In this document: positions 1 to 6,644 of the stretch, piece by piece
How positions within the stretch are numbered: position 1 is the stretch's first letter
Layout of the letters: the number at the start of each line of letters is the position of its first letter
Assembly (NCBI GenBank): GCA_016281475.1
Contig: JAEEIS010000148.1
Span: 1 to 24,250, forward strand
Length of the DNA stretch: 24,250 nucleotides
Direction: 5' to 3'
Source: Bacteroidales bacterium
GTDB lineage: Bacteria; Bacteroidota; Bacteroidia; Bacteroidales; P3
The notes under the pieces: generated by a model
What the model was told of the DNA's origin: nothing
Databases searched by the model: none
What the model saw: the letters and a program-made list of their open reading frames with translations, nothing else
Made by a program: the position numbers and the translations under genes

Positions 1-2286
1 GACGTCGGGTAGGAAATTCATTTCGATGGTACGGACACCGGCACCCTTGCAGTGTTCGCAACGTCCGCCGCTGACGTTGAATGAGAAGCGGCCGGGCTTG
101 TAGCCGCGAATGCGGGCGCTGGGCAGCTGGGTGAAGAGGGCTCGTATTTCGTCGAACACGCCCACATAGGTGGCTGGGTTGCTGCGCGGCGTGCGCCCAA
201 TGGGCGACTGGTTGATTTCAATTACTTTATCGATGTGCTCGATGCCGGTGACGGACTGGTAAGGGAGTGGTTCTTTTTGCGAGTGGTAGAAGTGCTGGTT
301 CAGAATGGGGTGGAGTGTCTCGTTGATGAGGGACGACTTGCCGCTGCCGCTAACGCCTGTGATGCAGACGAACCGTCGCAGCGGAATGTCGAGGGTGACG
401 TTCTTGAGGTTGTTGCCAGTGGCACCGGCGACAATGATGTGGTCGCAATCCTGTATGGGACGGCGTTGGGGAATGGCTATGTCCTTGATGCGGCGGAGGT
501 AGTCGAGGGTGAGGGTGTGCCGTTTGGCGTTGACCAGCTGGTCGTGAGAACCTTGGAAGATGATTTTGCCGCCATGCACGCCTGCGCCGGGACCGATGTC
601 GACCACGTGGTCAGCATTCATTATCATGTCGCGGTCGTGTTCCACCACAATGACGCTGTTGCCGAGGTCGCGCAGCTCCTGCAGGGCGTTGATAAGGCGA
701 CGGTTGTCGCGTTGGTGCAGTCCGATGCTGGGCTCGTCCAGGATGTAGAGTACATTCACTAGTCGGGCACCAATCTGTGTGGCAAGGCGTATGCGCTGCG
801 ATTCGCCGCCTGAGAGGCTGCTGCTGTTGCGGTTGAGCGACAGGTAGCCGAGACCGACATTGAGCATGAACTGGGTGCGGCTGACTATTTCGCGCAGTAT
901 CTCGTGAGCCACTATCTGTTGCTGTCCGTCGAGGTGCTCCTCGAGGTGCGACAGCCGCTCGTGCAATTCGGTGAGATCCAGTTGCGCAATCTCTCCAATG
1001 TGCATACCGTCAATTTTGAAGGCAAGGCTTTCGGGTTTGAGCCGGTAGCCATGGCATTCGGGGCAGGGGATGGTGTTCATGAAGCTTTGGGCCCATTTCT
1101 GCAAGGCGGCGGAACTCTCGTCGGAGGCCATCTGCATGATGTAGTTGACAATGCCTTGGAAACTGGCTCCGTGGTTCATCTCATAGGCATCTTCCATGCC
1201 GTTGAAGTCGCTGGTGCCGTAGAGGATGGTGTTCATGGCATCGTCGGAGAAGGACTCGACTGGGTCGTCGATGGTGAAATGGTAGTAGGCTCCGAGATTC
1301 TCTAGTTTGCGGTAGAGATAGTTGGTGGGACTGTATTTTCCCAGCACTTCGAAAGCCCCTTGGCGGATGCTTTTCGAGGGGTCGGGAATCAGTTTGGAGA
1401 TGTCTAGTTGGGCTATCTGTCCCAGTCCGTTGCATCGGGGGCAGGCACCATAGGGCGAGTTGAAGGAGAATGTGTTGGGCTCGGGCTCGGGATAGGAGAG
1501 TCCCGTGGCTGGGTCCATCAGCAGGCGGCTGTAGTATGCGGGCTTGGGGGCAGGCGAGGGAATGGGCGATGGCGGCACATTCTCCAATATCATCAGTATG
1601 CCCTTGCCCTGTTTAAAGGCGGTGCGCACCGCCTCTTTGAGTCGGGCAACGTTCTTCCCCACGCGCACACGGTCGATGACCAACTCAATGTCGTGGGTCT
1701 TGTAGCGGTCCACCTGCATGTTGTATGTCAGCTCCTTGATTTCGCCGTCGACCCTCACTCGCAGGAATCCTTTTTTAGCCACCTGGGTGAACAGTTCGCG
1801 ATAGTGGCCCTTGCGCGCCTTCACCAGTGGGGCGAGGACCATGATGTCCTTGCCGTCGTACTGCTGGGTGATGAGGTCGAGAATCTGTTCTTCGGTGTAT
1901 TTGACCATACGCTCGCCACTGATGTGGGAGTAGGCGGTGCCGATGCGGGCATAGAGCAGGCGCACAAAGTCGTATATCTCCGTCACCGTGCCCACGGTGG
2001 ATCGGGGATTTTTGTTGGTGGTCTTCTGTTCTATGGAGATGACGGGGCTGAGGCCGTTGATGCTGTCCACGTCGGGGCGTTCGATGTTGCCGATGAAGTG
2101 GCGTGCGTAGGCAGAGAATGTCTCCATGTATCGTCGCTGGCCTTCGGCATGGATGGTGTCGAAGGCAAGGCTCGACTTGCCGCTGCCGCTCAGGCCGGTG
2201 AATACGACAAGCTGGTTGCGCGGAATGTTGATGTCGACATTCTGCAGGTTGTGTTCACGGGCTCCTAGTATTTCTATTTCCGCCAT
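1..2286 (-). CDS. uvrA: UvrABC system protein A (excinuclease ATPase subunit), 3' end off the window
   Basis: UvrA is the DNA-damage-sensing ABC-type ATPase of nucleotide excision repair; it works as a dimer and loads UvrB on lesions. The frame is open for 762 codons from ATG 2286-2284 to the window edge; about 180 C-terminal residues are missing compared with the usual 940 or so. It begins [14 protein letters not shown]. Visible are the first Walker A (GLSGSGKS, about residues 31-38), the first ABC signature [12 protein letters not shown] (bases about 780-830), the following Walker [14 protein letters not shown], the second Walker [11 protein letters not shown] (about residues 643-652), and the first half (C743, C746) of the C-terminal zinc finger. 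The N-terminal zinc module keeps only C282 and C285; the upstream pair is absent and a proline-rich stretch precedes it. The ATG shares one base with the TGA of the upstream lytic transglycosylase, so the two are probably cotranscribed. Two large plus-strand ORFs lie opposite it and are shadows. Confidence 0.97.
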   Translation of the reverse strand, partial: MAEIEILGAREHNLQNVDINIPRNQLVVFTGLSGSGKSSLAFDTIHAEGQRRYMETFSAYARHFIGNIERPDVDSINGLSPVISIEQKTTNKNPRSTVGTVTEIYDFVRLLYARIGTAYSHISGERMVKYTEEQILDLITQQYDGKDIMVLAPLVKARKGHYRELFTQVAKKGFLRVRVDGEIKELTYNMQVDRYKTHDIELVIDRVRVGKNVARLKEAVRTAFKQGKGILMILENVPPSPIPSPAPKPAYYSRLLMDPATGLSYPEPEPNTFSFNSPYGACPRCNGLGQIAQLDISKLIPDPSKSIRQGAFEVLGKYSPTNYLYRKLENLGAYYHFTIDDPVESFSDDAMNTILYGTSDFNGMEDAYEMNHGASFQGIVNYIMQMASDESSAALQKWAQSFMNTIPCPECHGYRLKPESLAFKIDGMHIGEIAQLDLTELHERLSHLEEHLDGQQQIVAHEILREIVSRTQFMLNVGLGYLSLNRNSSSLSGGESQRIRLATQIGARLVNVLYILDEPSIGLHQRDNRRLINALQELRDLGNSVIVVEHDRDMIMNADHVVDIGPGAGVHGGKIIFQGSHDQLVNAKRHTLTLDYLRRIKDIAIPQRRPIQDCDHIIVAGATGNNLKNVTLDIPLRRFVCITGVSGSGKSSLINETLHPILNQHFYHSQKEPLPYQSVTGIEHIDKVIEINQSPIGRTPRSNPATYVGVFDEIRALFTQLPSARIRGYKPGRFSFNVSGGRCEHCKGAGVRTIEMNFLPDV

Positions 2287-3260
2287 CAGATTTCTGTAAT
2301 CAGTCGGGTGTTTTTATGACCCTTGGTGAGTGTTTTTTGTGAGGTGCCGTCCTCAATGGGCAGGGCTACGGTATAGCTTTTGTTTGCCTTGTTCTTGAGG
2401 TTGTCGGTCTGAATCCAGGGGTTCAGGTCGCGCAGCATCTTATAGGTTGTGCCGTTGCTCTTGGCAAATTTGTAGAGGTCCACATTCTGTCCCGACAGGG
2501 TGACCTTGCGGGTGGGTATGGTGGGGTAGAGGTCGCAGTGGCGCAGGTAGTATCCAAACTGCTGCGGATGCTGCATGATGAGCTTCATGGCCAGTATGCG
2601 GTACACGTATCGGCTGGTCTCGGTGTTGAGGCGCACATCGTAGTAGCTGCTGATACTCTGGGTCTCCATACGGCGGCTCAGGCCGTTTTCGCCACAGTTG
2701 TAGGCCGCTGCCGCCGCAGTCCAGCAGTGGAAGCGGTTGTAGAGGCTGCGGAGATATTGGCAAGCCGCTTCGGTCGAGGCTTCAAGGTTGTTGCGCATGT
2801 CTATCTCGTCGTTCACCGTCAGCCCGTATTTGCTGCCAGTGCTGGGGATAAACTGCCAGAAACCCTGTGCCTTGGCGGGCGAGGTGGCATTGGTCAGTCC
2901 GCTCTCTATGACGCACAGGTATTTGAAATCTTCGGGTATGTTGTTACGCTTCAGGATGGGTTCGATGATGGGGAAATAGCGGTTGGCGCGCTTGAAGTAG
3001 AGCAGCGTGCTCGACTGCTTATACATATTAATGATAAGCTCGTTGTCCAACGCCTCGCGCACATAGTATTTGTCCAGCGGCACCGATTCTCCGGCGAAGG
3101 TCATGGTGTCGGGTATCACGGGGGCGTAGACGCGGTAGTTGGTCATGATGGCGCGTTTCTGCACCTCCTCGCTGTCCTCTTTCTGGGTGGCAAAGATAAA
3201 CACTTCGCCCACGATGGCGAGCGATGCTAAAACAATGGCTATTATCGACAACCTTTTCAC
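2286..3260 (-). CDS. Membrane-anchored or exported lytic transglycosylase (GH23, MltD-like) with a C-terminal LysM-like module
   Basis: This enzyme would cut the glycan strands of peptidoglycan in the periplasm. Counting from the GTG at 3260 it has 324 residues: a basic N-terminus and a hydrophobic segment (about 4-25) that is a signal peptide or anchor, then a family-1 SLT domain. The catalytic glutamate is in the motif CVIESGL (E119), followed by [17 protein letters not shown] and the third motif AAYNCGENG. The C-terminal 80 residues ([23 protein letters not shown]) look like one divergent LysM repeat. No ATG precedes the domain. Possible starts are TTG at 3272 or GTG at 3260; I chose GTG because it gives a compact [10 protein letters not shown] signal sequence and the TTG lies inside an AATTGAA repeat remnant. 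The stop overlaps the uvrA start by one base. Substrate details cannot be read from the sequence. Confidence 0.9.
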   Translation of the reverse strand: MKRLSIIAIVLASLAIVGEVFIFATQKEDSEEVQKRAIMTNYRVYAPVIPDTMTFAGESVPLDKYYVREALDNELIINMYKQSSTLLYFKRANRYFPIIEPILKRNNIPEDFKYLCVIESGLTNATSPAKAQGFWQFIPSTGSKYGLTVNDEIDMRNNLEASTEAACQYLRSLYNRFHCWTAAAAAYNCGENGLSRRMETQSISSYYDVRLNTETSRYVYRILAMKLIMQHPQQFGYYLRHCDLYPTIPTRKVTLSGQNVDLYKFAKSNGTTYKMLRDLNPWIQTDNLKNKANKSYTVALPIEDGTSQKTLTKGHKNTRLITEI

Positions 3261-3278
3261 AACAACTTTCAATTTTTT

Positions 3279-3299
3279 GGGGTTAGGGGTTAGAGGTTA
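3279..3299. repeat. Three tandem heptamers GGGGTTA/GGGGTTA/GAGGTTA
   Basis: Three exact 7-nt steps lie just upstream of the lytic transglycosylase. On the minus strand they read as TAACCCC repeats. They fill the spacer between that gene and the palindromic repeat at 3313-3360. Confidence 0.75.
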
Positions 3300-3312
3300 G
3301 AGAATATACAGG

Positions 3313-3360
3313 TGCGGCAACCGCCCCCTCTTGAGAGGGGTACCGCGAAGCGGGGGGGGG
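3313..3360 (+). repeat. Compound palindromic repeat, copy A
   Basis: The copy has an upstream block TGCGGCAACCG, a main hairpin CCCCTCTTGAGAGGGG, a short link TA, a second small hairpin CCGC-GAA-GCGG and a G run. The same arrangement recurs at 5956-6005 (inverted) and 6048-6097, and in part at 12553-12587. It sits between coaBC and the lytic transglycosylase; no T run follows, so it is not an obvious intrinsic terminator. Confidence 0.85.
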
Positions 3361-3370
3361 AATGTCCTTA

Positions 3371-3391
3371 TTTCAACTTTCAATTTTCAAT
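3371..3391 (-). repeat. AATTGAA heptad array containing the coaBC stop codon
   Basis: On the minus strand three 7-nt units (AATTGAA, AATTGAA, GTTGAAA-type) follow directly after coaBC. The TGA stop (3389-3387) is part of the first unit. Confidence 0.8.
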
Positions 3392-4598
3392 TATCAAACA
3401 GGCAATGGGTGATGATTTCTTCCGCCACCTGTGCCTTGGTAAGTAGCGGAGTGGAGTGGGTCGAGCCATCGCGTCCGATGATGGTCACGCGGTTGGTGTC
3501 CACCCCGAAGCCCGCGCCCGCGTCACGCAGCGAGTTCAGCACTATATAGTCCAAATTCTTCTTCTCCAGTTTGCGCTGGGCATTGGACATCTCGTTGTCG
3601 GTCTCCAGTGCAAAGCCGATAAGCCGTTGTCCCTCCTTTTTCATCGTGCCCAAGGTGGCAAGAATGTCGGGGTTCTGCACCAGCGTCAGCGTCATGCCTG
3701 CATCGCCTTGTTTCTTCAACTTGTGGTCGGCGGTGTGTTCGGGACGGTAGTCGGCCACGGCGGCCGAAAGTATGGCAGCCTGGCATTTGGGGAACAGTTC
3801 GGTGGCGGCGGCATACATCTCGCGGGCACTCTCCACGTCTGTGCGGTGGATGTTGGGGTGGCTGCATTTCAAGGCAGTGGGTCCTGTCACCAGTTCCACC
3901 TCTATCCCATGCCGTGCCAATGCCTCGGCAAGGGCAAAACCCATCTTGCCTGACGAGTAGTTGCCGATAAATCGCACTGCGTCAATCCGCTCATACGTCG
4001 GACCGGCGGTCACGAGCACCCTTTTGAATTGAGAATTGACTGTGTGCGACAGCCCATTTTCAATTTTCAATTTTAAATTTTCAATTTCCTCAAAGATTTC
4101 TTCCGGTTCTGCCATGCGTCCCGCTCCGCTGGTGCCGCAGGCCAGTTCGCCTACGGCAGGCTCCACGATGCGCACGCCCACCGAACGCAGATAGCCTATG
4201 TTGCGTTGCACGGCGGCGTTCTCCCACATCTGCGTGTTCATGGCGGGGGCAAGGTAGATGGGCTTGCGCGAGAACGACAGCAGCAGTGTGCTCAGTGCGT
4301 CGTCGCCGATGCCCGATGCCATCTTGCCGATGATGTTGGCGGTGGCGGGTGCCACCACCATCACGTCGCCCCAGTCCTTCAGCGAGATATGCTCAGTCGT
4401 GTGGTCGTTGTCGGAGGCAAACAGGTCGGCATACAACTTATTGCCCGACACCGTCTCTAGCGTCAGCGGTGTGACAAACTGCAGTGCGTGCTCCGTGGCG
4501 ACGCACTTCACCTCGTGCCCCGCTTTGCGCAGCAGGCGCACCAGCATGGGCGACTTATAGGCGGCAATCCCGCCTGTGATGCCGACAATGACCTTCAT
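3387..4598 (-). CDS. coaBC: Bifunctional phosphopantothenoylcysteine decarboxylase / phosphopantothenate-cysteine ligase
   Basis: CoaBC carries out two steps of coenzyme A synthesis from 4'-phosphopantothenate: ligation of cysteine (CoaB) and FMN-dependent decarboxylation (CoaC). The 403 residues have the usual order. The CoaC half is at 1-170, with GITGGIAAYKSP, catalytic-type H70 (TEHISLKDW), the PXMNXXMW motif at about 118-125 (PAMNTQMW) and the substrate-loop cysteine C154 (ELACGTSGAGRM). The CoaB half starts at 193 (RVLVTAGPTYERIDAVRFIGNYSSGKMG) and continues through ADYRPEHTADHKLKK and LVQNPDILATLG. Residues 171-192 of the linker are encoded by inverted AATTGA-type heptads, and the stop codon lies in another heptad array. 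It follows rpoZ and bamD, the usual Bacteroidota neighbourhood. Both catalytic halves appear intact. Confidence 0.96.
   Translation of the reverse strand: MKVIVGITGGIAAYKSPMLVRLLRKAGHEVKCVATEHALQFVTPLTLETVSGNKLYADLFASDNDHTTEHISLKDWGDVMVVAPATANIIGKMASGIGDDALSTLLLSFSRKPIYLAPAMNTQMWENAAVQRNIGYLRSVGVRIVEPAVGELACGTSGAGRMAEPEEIFEEIENLKLKIENGLSHTVNSQFKRVLVTAGPTYERIDAVRFIGNYSSGKMGFALAEALARHGIEVELVTGPTALKCSHPNIHRTDVESAREMYAAATELFPKCQAAILSAAVADYRPEHTADHKLKKQGDAGMTLTLVQNPDILATLGTMKKEGQRLIGFALETDNEMSNAQRKLEKKNLDYIVLNSLRDAGAGFGVDTNRVTIIGRDGSTHSTPLLTKAQVAEEIITHCLFDN
4026..4087. repeat. Inverted heptad element inside the coaBC linker
   Basis: On the plus strand GAATTGA GAATTGA (4026-4039) is followed, after a GC-richer centre of about 17 nt, by TTTTCAA TTTTCAA TTTTAAA TTTTCAA (4057-4084). 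The arms can pair over about 14 positions with G-U wobbles. In frame on the minus strand it encodes the segment IENLKLKIENGLSHTVNSQF. Confidence 0.8.
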
Positions 4599-4605
4599 GT
4601 TTGGG

Positions 4606-4672
4606 GAATTAAAAATTAAGAATTAAAAATTAAGAAATAGGTTGGCGGCAGCCAAATATTAATTTTTAATTC
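4606..4672. repeat. Inverted AATTAAR heptad arrays between rpoZ and coaBC
   Basis: Plus-strand units AATTAAA, AATTAAG, AATTAAA, AATTAAG occupy 4607-4634. GAATTAAAAATTAA (4620-4633) is the perfect reverse complement of TTAATTTTTAATTC (4659-4672), giving a 14-bp stem around a GC-rich centre (GGTTGGCGGCAGCC) that can itself form a small hairpin. It lies 8 nt upstream of the coaBC ATG. An attenuating or processing hairpin in the rpoZ-coaBC transcript is possible; nothing shows it directly. Confidence 0.8.
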
Positions 4673-4674
4673 AA

Positions 4675-5049
4675 TTACAATTGGTTGATCACCGCGTTCT
4701 CCATGGCCTCCATGCGCTGCTGGTCCTGGTCCTCCTTGGCGGGGTTGCGGTAGTACAGCTTGTCATCCAGATACTCCTCTGTGGCAACCAGCACCGGCTT
4801 GGGCATCTTCTCGAAACGGCGCACCACCTCAATCTGCTCGCGGTTCTCGTAGTACTCTTCCATAGCGTCGTTAGTGCTCGAAAACTCCTCAATCTTCTTG
4901 TGCAGCTCGCGCTTCTCCTCTATCGAAATCTGGTTGGCGCGCTTGGTCAGCATGGCCACCGTCTCATAGATGTTGTTGGTCATCTTGCTGAACAGCGCAG
5001 TGTTGCGCGTAATCGTAGTGTTGGGTACTTTCTTTTTGTTATCTTCCAT
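4675..5049 (-). CDS. rpoZ: DNA-directed RNA polymerase omega subunit, Bacteroidota type
   Basis: The 124 residues match the Bacteroidota omega-like family: the N-terminal NTTITRN motif, NIYETVAMLTKRANQIS (about 26-42), ENREQIEVVRRFEKMPKPVLVATEEYLDDKLYYRNP near the C-terminus. Omega helps beta-prime folding and core assembly of RNA polymerase. The motif order KRANQI...EYL...YYRNP is what I rely on, since similarity to proteobacterial RpoZ is low. ATG 5049-5047 is the only reasonable start. The gene sits between bamD and coaBC, a common Bacteroidota arrangement, and is probably cotranscribed with both. Its TAA lies at the edge of the heptad region that fills the spacer to coaBC. Confidence 0.88.
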   Translation of the reverse strand: MEDNKKKVPNTTITRNTALFSKMTNNIYETVAMLTKRANQISIEEKRELHKKIEEFSSTNDAMEEYYENREQIEVVRRFEKMPKPVLVATEEYLDDKLYYRNPAKEDQDQQRMEAMENAVINQL

Positions 5050-5060
5050 GTTTAATATTG

Positions 5061-5097
5061 TTATTCGGATTATTCAGATTATTTGGAATTATTCAGA
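5061..5097. repeat. Nonamer tandem array TTATTYRGA spanning the bamD stop codon
   Basis: Four units on the plus strand: TTATTCGGA (5061), TTATTCAGA (5070), TTATTTGGA plus one A (5079), TTATTCAGA (5089). The bamD TAA is the complement of the first three bases of the last unit. Confidence 0.75.
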
Positions 5098-5898
5098 CTT
5101 TTCCAGATTTGCCAATGCTGCCTTGGCCTTGGTGTAGTATTCCTGAGCCTGTGCCAGATACTTCGAGTCTTGGAACGACGCGGCAAATCTGTCGAAGTCG
5201 TTCACCACCTGCTGCAGCCGCTCGCGCATCTTGCTCTCCTGGCTGCCGATGCCGTACTCGTAGCCGCTGGCCAGCATGTAGAACATAGCCTGCTCCTTGT
5301 AGGGCGAGTCGGGGTAGTTGTTCAGGAACGTCTGCAGCGACACGTATGCCGAGTTGTAGCTCTCCACGCGGTAGTAGCCGTAGGCAATCTCGTAGTCTTT
5401 GCGCATCAGCTTGTTGCGCAGCTCGTCCAAGTGGCTGTTGATTTCGGGGATGTGCACGCTGTTGGGGTAGCGGTCCACAAAGCTCTCATACTCTTGTATC
5501 GCCTCCTTCGTCTGCTTCTGGTCCAGATAATACTCCGGCGACTCGTGATACTTGCACTCCGCCGCCTGATACAAGGCCTCCTCGGCGCGCTCGCTGTAGG
5601 GGAACCGCTTGAAGAAGTTCTTAAACTGGTAGCCTGCCGAGTAATAGTCCTTCTCGGCCATCAGCGACTGGGCGTAGTACCACGAAATATTCTCCGCGTT
5701 CTCCTTGCCGTGGTAGTGCAATATCAAGTTTTCGAACAGCTGGATAGCCTTCGAATAGTTGCGGTTTTCGTAATATTTGACCGCAGCTTTGTATTTTGCC
5801 TCAAAATCGTTGCCGTTCACCAGCTTGTTAAAGCCGCTGCAACCCGTTAGCAATACAATAATTAGGAGTGTAACTCCCAGTTTCGATACAAATTTCAT
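5089..5898 (-). CDS. bamD: Outer membrane assembly lipoprotein BamD
   Basis: BamD is the essential lipoprotein of the BAM complex that helps BamA fold outer-membrane beta-barrel proteins. From ATG 5898-5896 it has 269 residues: a signal sequence with lipobox LLTGC, then tetratricopeptide-type helical repeats (YKAAVKYYENRNYSKAIQLFENLI, then AGYQFKNFFKRFPYSERAEEALY, EAIQEYESFVDRYPNS and AYVSLQTFLNNYPDSPYKEQAMF). The length fits the family. A longer reading from TTG at 5907 is possible but would place the start inside the promoter's downstream edge, so the ATG is preferred. The gene heads the run bamD-rpoZ-coaBC-lytic transglycosylase-uvrA. The TAA stop lies in a nonamer repeat. Confidence 0.95.
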   Translation of the reverse strand: MKFVSKLGVTLLIIVLLTGCSGFNKLVNGNDFEAKYKAAVKYYENRNYSKAIQLFENLILHYHGKENAENISWYYAQSLMAEKDYYSAGYQFKNFFKRFPYSERAEEALYQAAECKYHESPEYYLDQKQTKEAIQEYESFVDRYPNSVHIPEINSHLDELRNKLMRKDYEIAYGYYRVESYNSAYVSLQTFLNNYPDSPYKEQAMFYMLASGYEYGIGSQESKMRERLQQVVNDFDRFAASFQDSKYLAQAQEYYTKAKAALANLEKSE

Positions 5899-5904
5899 AG
5901 TCTG

Positions 5905-5912
5905 CAAAAATA
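5905..5912 (-). promoter_or_regulatory. Bacteroidota -7 box of the bamD operon promoter
   Basis: The minus strand reads TATTTTTG, a match to TAnnTTTG, 6 nt before the bamD ATG. A start point about 5-8 nt downstream would give a nearly leaderless transcript. No clear -33 TTTG was found at the usual distance. Confidence 0.6.
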
Positions 5913-5955
5913 CAACTTTTTTTCCAATAATTGAAAATTATTTTTTTCGTGGTAA

Positions 5956-6005
5956 CATACCCCGGCTCTTCGAGCCACCCCTCTCAAGAGGGGACGCTGC
6001 CGCAC
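5956..6005 (-). repeat. Compound palindromic repeat, copy B (inverted orientation)
   Basis: Read on the minus strand it has TGCGGCAGCGT, CCCCTCTTGAGAGGGG, TG, a second hairpin GCTC-GAA-GAGC and GGGGTATG. It is the inverted counterpart of copy C at 6048-6097, about 42 nt away. Confidence 0.85.
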
Positions 6006-6047
6006 AACACCATATACAAACTTGATAATTCAGGGTATACACCGTCA

Positions 6048-6097
6048 TGCGTCAGCCCTCCCCTCTTGAGAGGGGTGCCACGCAGTGGCGGGGTATG
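6048..6097 (+). repeat. Compound palindromic repeat, copy C
   Basis: TGCGTCAGCCCT, then CCCCTCTTGAGAGGGG, T, second hairpin GCCAC-GCA-GTGGC and GGGGTATG. The second stem differs in sequence from copies A and B but still pairs. Confidence 0.85.
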
Positions 6098-6209
6098 TAT
6101 AAAAGGGTACGCCGTAAGGCGGAGGGTAAGTGAAAGGGTTGTTACGCAGAACCCGTAAGCAACTTCTTAACTCTTATCAAAACACTAATTGTTAATAAGT
6201 TCCCATTGG

Positions 6210-6250
6210 TCATTCATGAATGATGCGTGACTGATTCATGGCAATTCATG
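6210..6250. promoter_or_regulatory. Palindrome TCATTCATGAATGA plus two further ATTCATG half-sites
   Basis: A perfect 14-nt palindrome (6210-6223) is followed by ATTCATG at 6234-6240 and 6244-6250, giving three direct copies at steps of 22 and 10 nt. It could be an operator cluster for the guaA side, but it lies almost 400 nt upstream of the guaA -7 box. Confidence 0.3.
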
Positions 6251-6340
6251 TTTTTCTGAGAGGGAAATTCGTGTTCTTTCGAAATGGAATATATTACTTG
6301 CCCCAAATCAGTGTGCAACAGTACGCAGATTTTTTCACCC

Positions 6341-6400
6341 CTTTACCGCATCCTACCGCTTCTTACGGATTCCTACTGATTTGTACCGATTTTTACGGAT
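6341..6400. repeat. Six-unit decamer tandem array, consensus nnTTACCGAT
   Basis: Six consecutive 10-nt units (starting 6341, 6351, 6361, 6371, 6381, 6391) each have TAC at positions 4-6; four of six end in GAT. The phase is exact over 60 nt, one helical turn per unit. Confidence 0.8.
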
Positions 6401-6614
6401 TGGGAGACCCTTCAAGGCTATTAGGGCAAAGAACGACCTATGAACGAGTTTTTGAAAGTCGGCGGAAGTCGGGAGTCAGGAGGGGGGCTGGGGAAGGAGA
6501 AGTCTAAAATATGGAAGTTACTGATTGGTCAGATGGGCTGAAATTCCGATAGCCTGAAATGTTGAATTTTGGGGCGGTGGCGATAAAAATGTGCGATAAT
6601 CCAATTATTTTTTG

Positions 6615-6622
6615 TATCTTTG
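6615..6622 (+). promoter_or_regulatory. Bacteroidota -7 box of the guaA promoter
   Basis: TATCTTTG matches TAnnTTTG exactly and lies 22 nt upstream of the guaA ATG in an AT-rich stretch. No convincing -33 TTTG is visible. Confidence 0.7.
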
Positions 6623-6644
6623 CTTTTTAATAATGTAGCAAAGT

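Larger units (their letters stand above)
5913..6644. other. Divergent intergenic region between bamD and guaA (732 nt), no credible gene
   Basis: This is the only long stretch without a gene. It contains two opposed copies of the compound palindrome (5956-6005, 6048-6097), a further small hairpin ACGCC-GTAA-GGCGG near 6110-6122, an ATTCATG cluster (6210-6250), a 10-bp tandem array (6341-6400) and the guaA promoter. An open frame of 89 codons at 6238-6507 runs through the decamer array and shows no family features, so I do not call it. Confidence 0.7.

Noticed and set aside
235..2268. Long plus-strand frames opposite uvrA that might indicate a frameshift or a broken gene
   Set aside because: I read the minus-strand uvrA frame through the whole region; it is uninterrupted and all UvrA motifs are in order.
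3279..3299. Telomere-like TAACCCC repeats
   Set aside because: Only three units in the interior of a bacterial chromosome; best seen as one more short-period array.
6238..6507. 89-codon frame upstream of guaA
   Set aside because: It runs through the decamer array and low-complexity purine-rich sequence, has no homology signal that I recognise and no promoter of its own.
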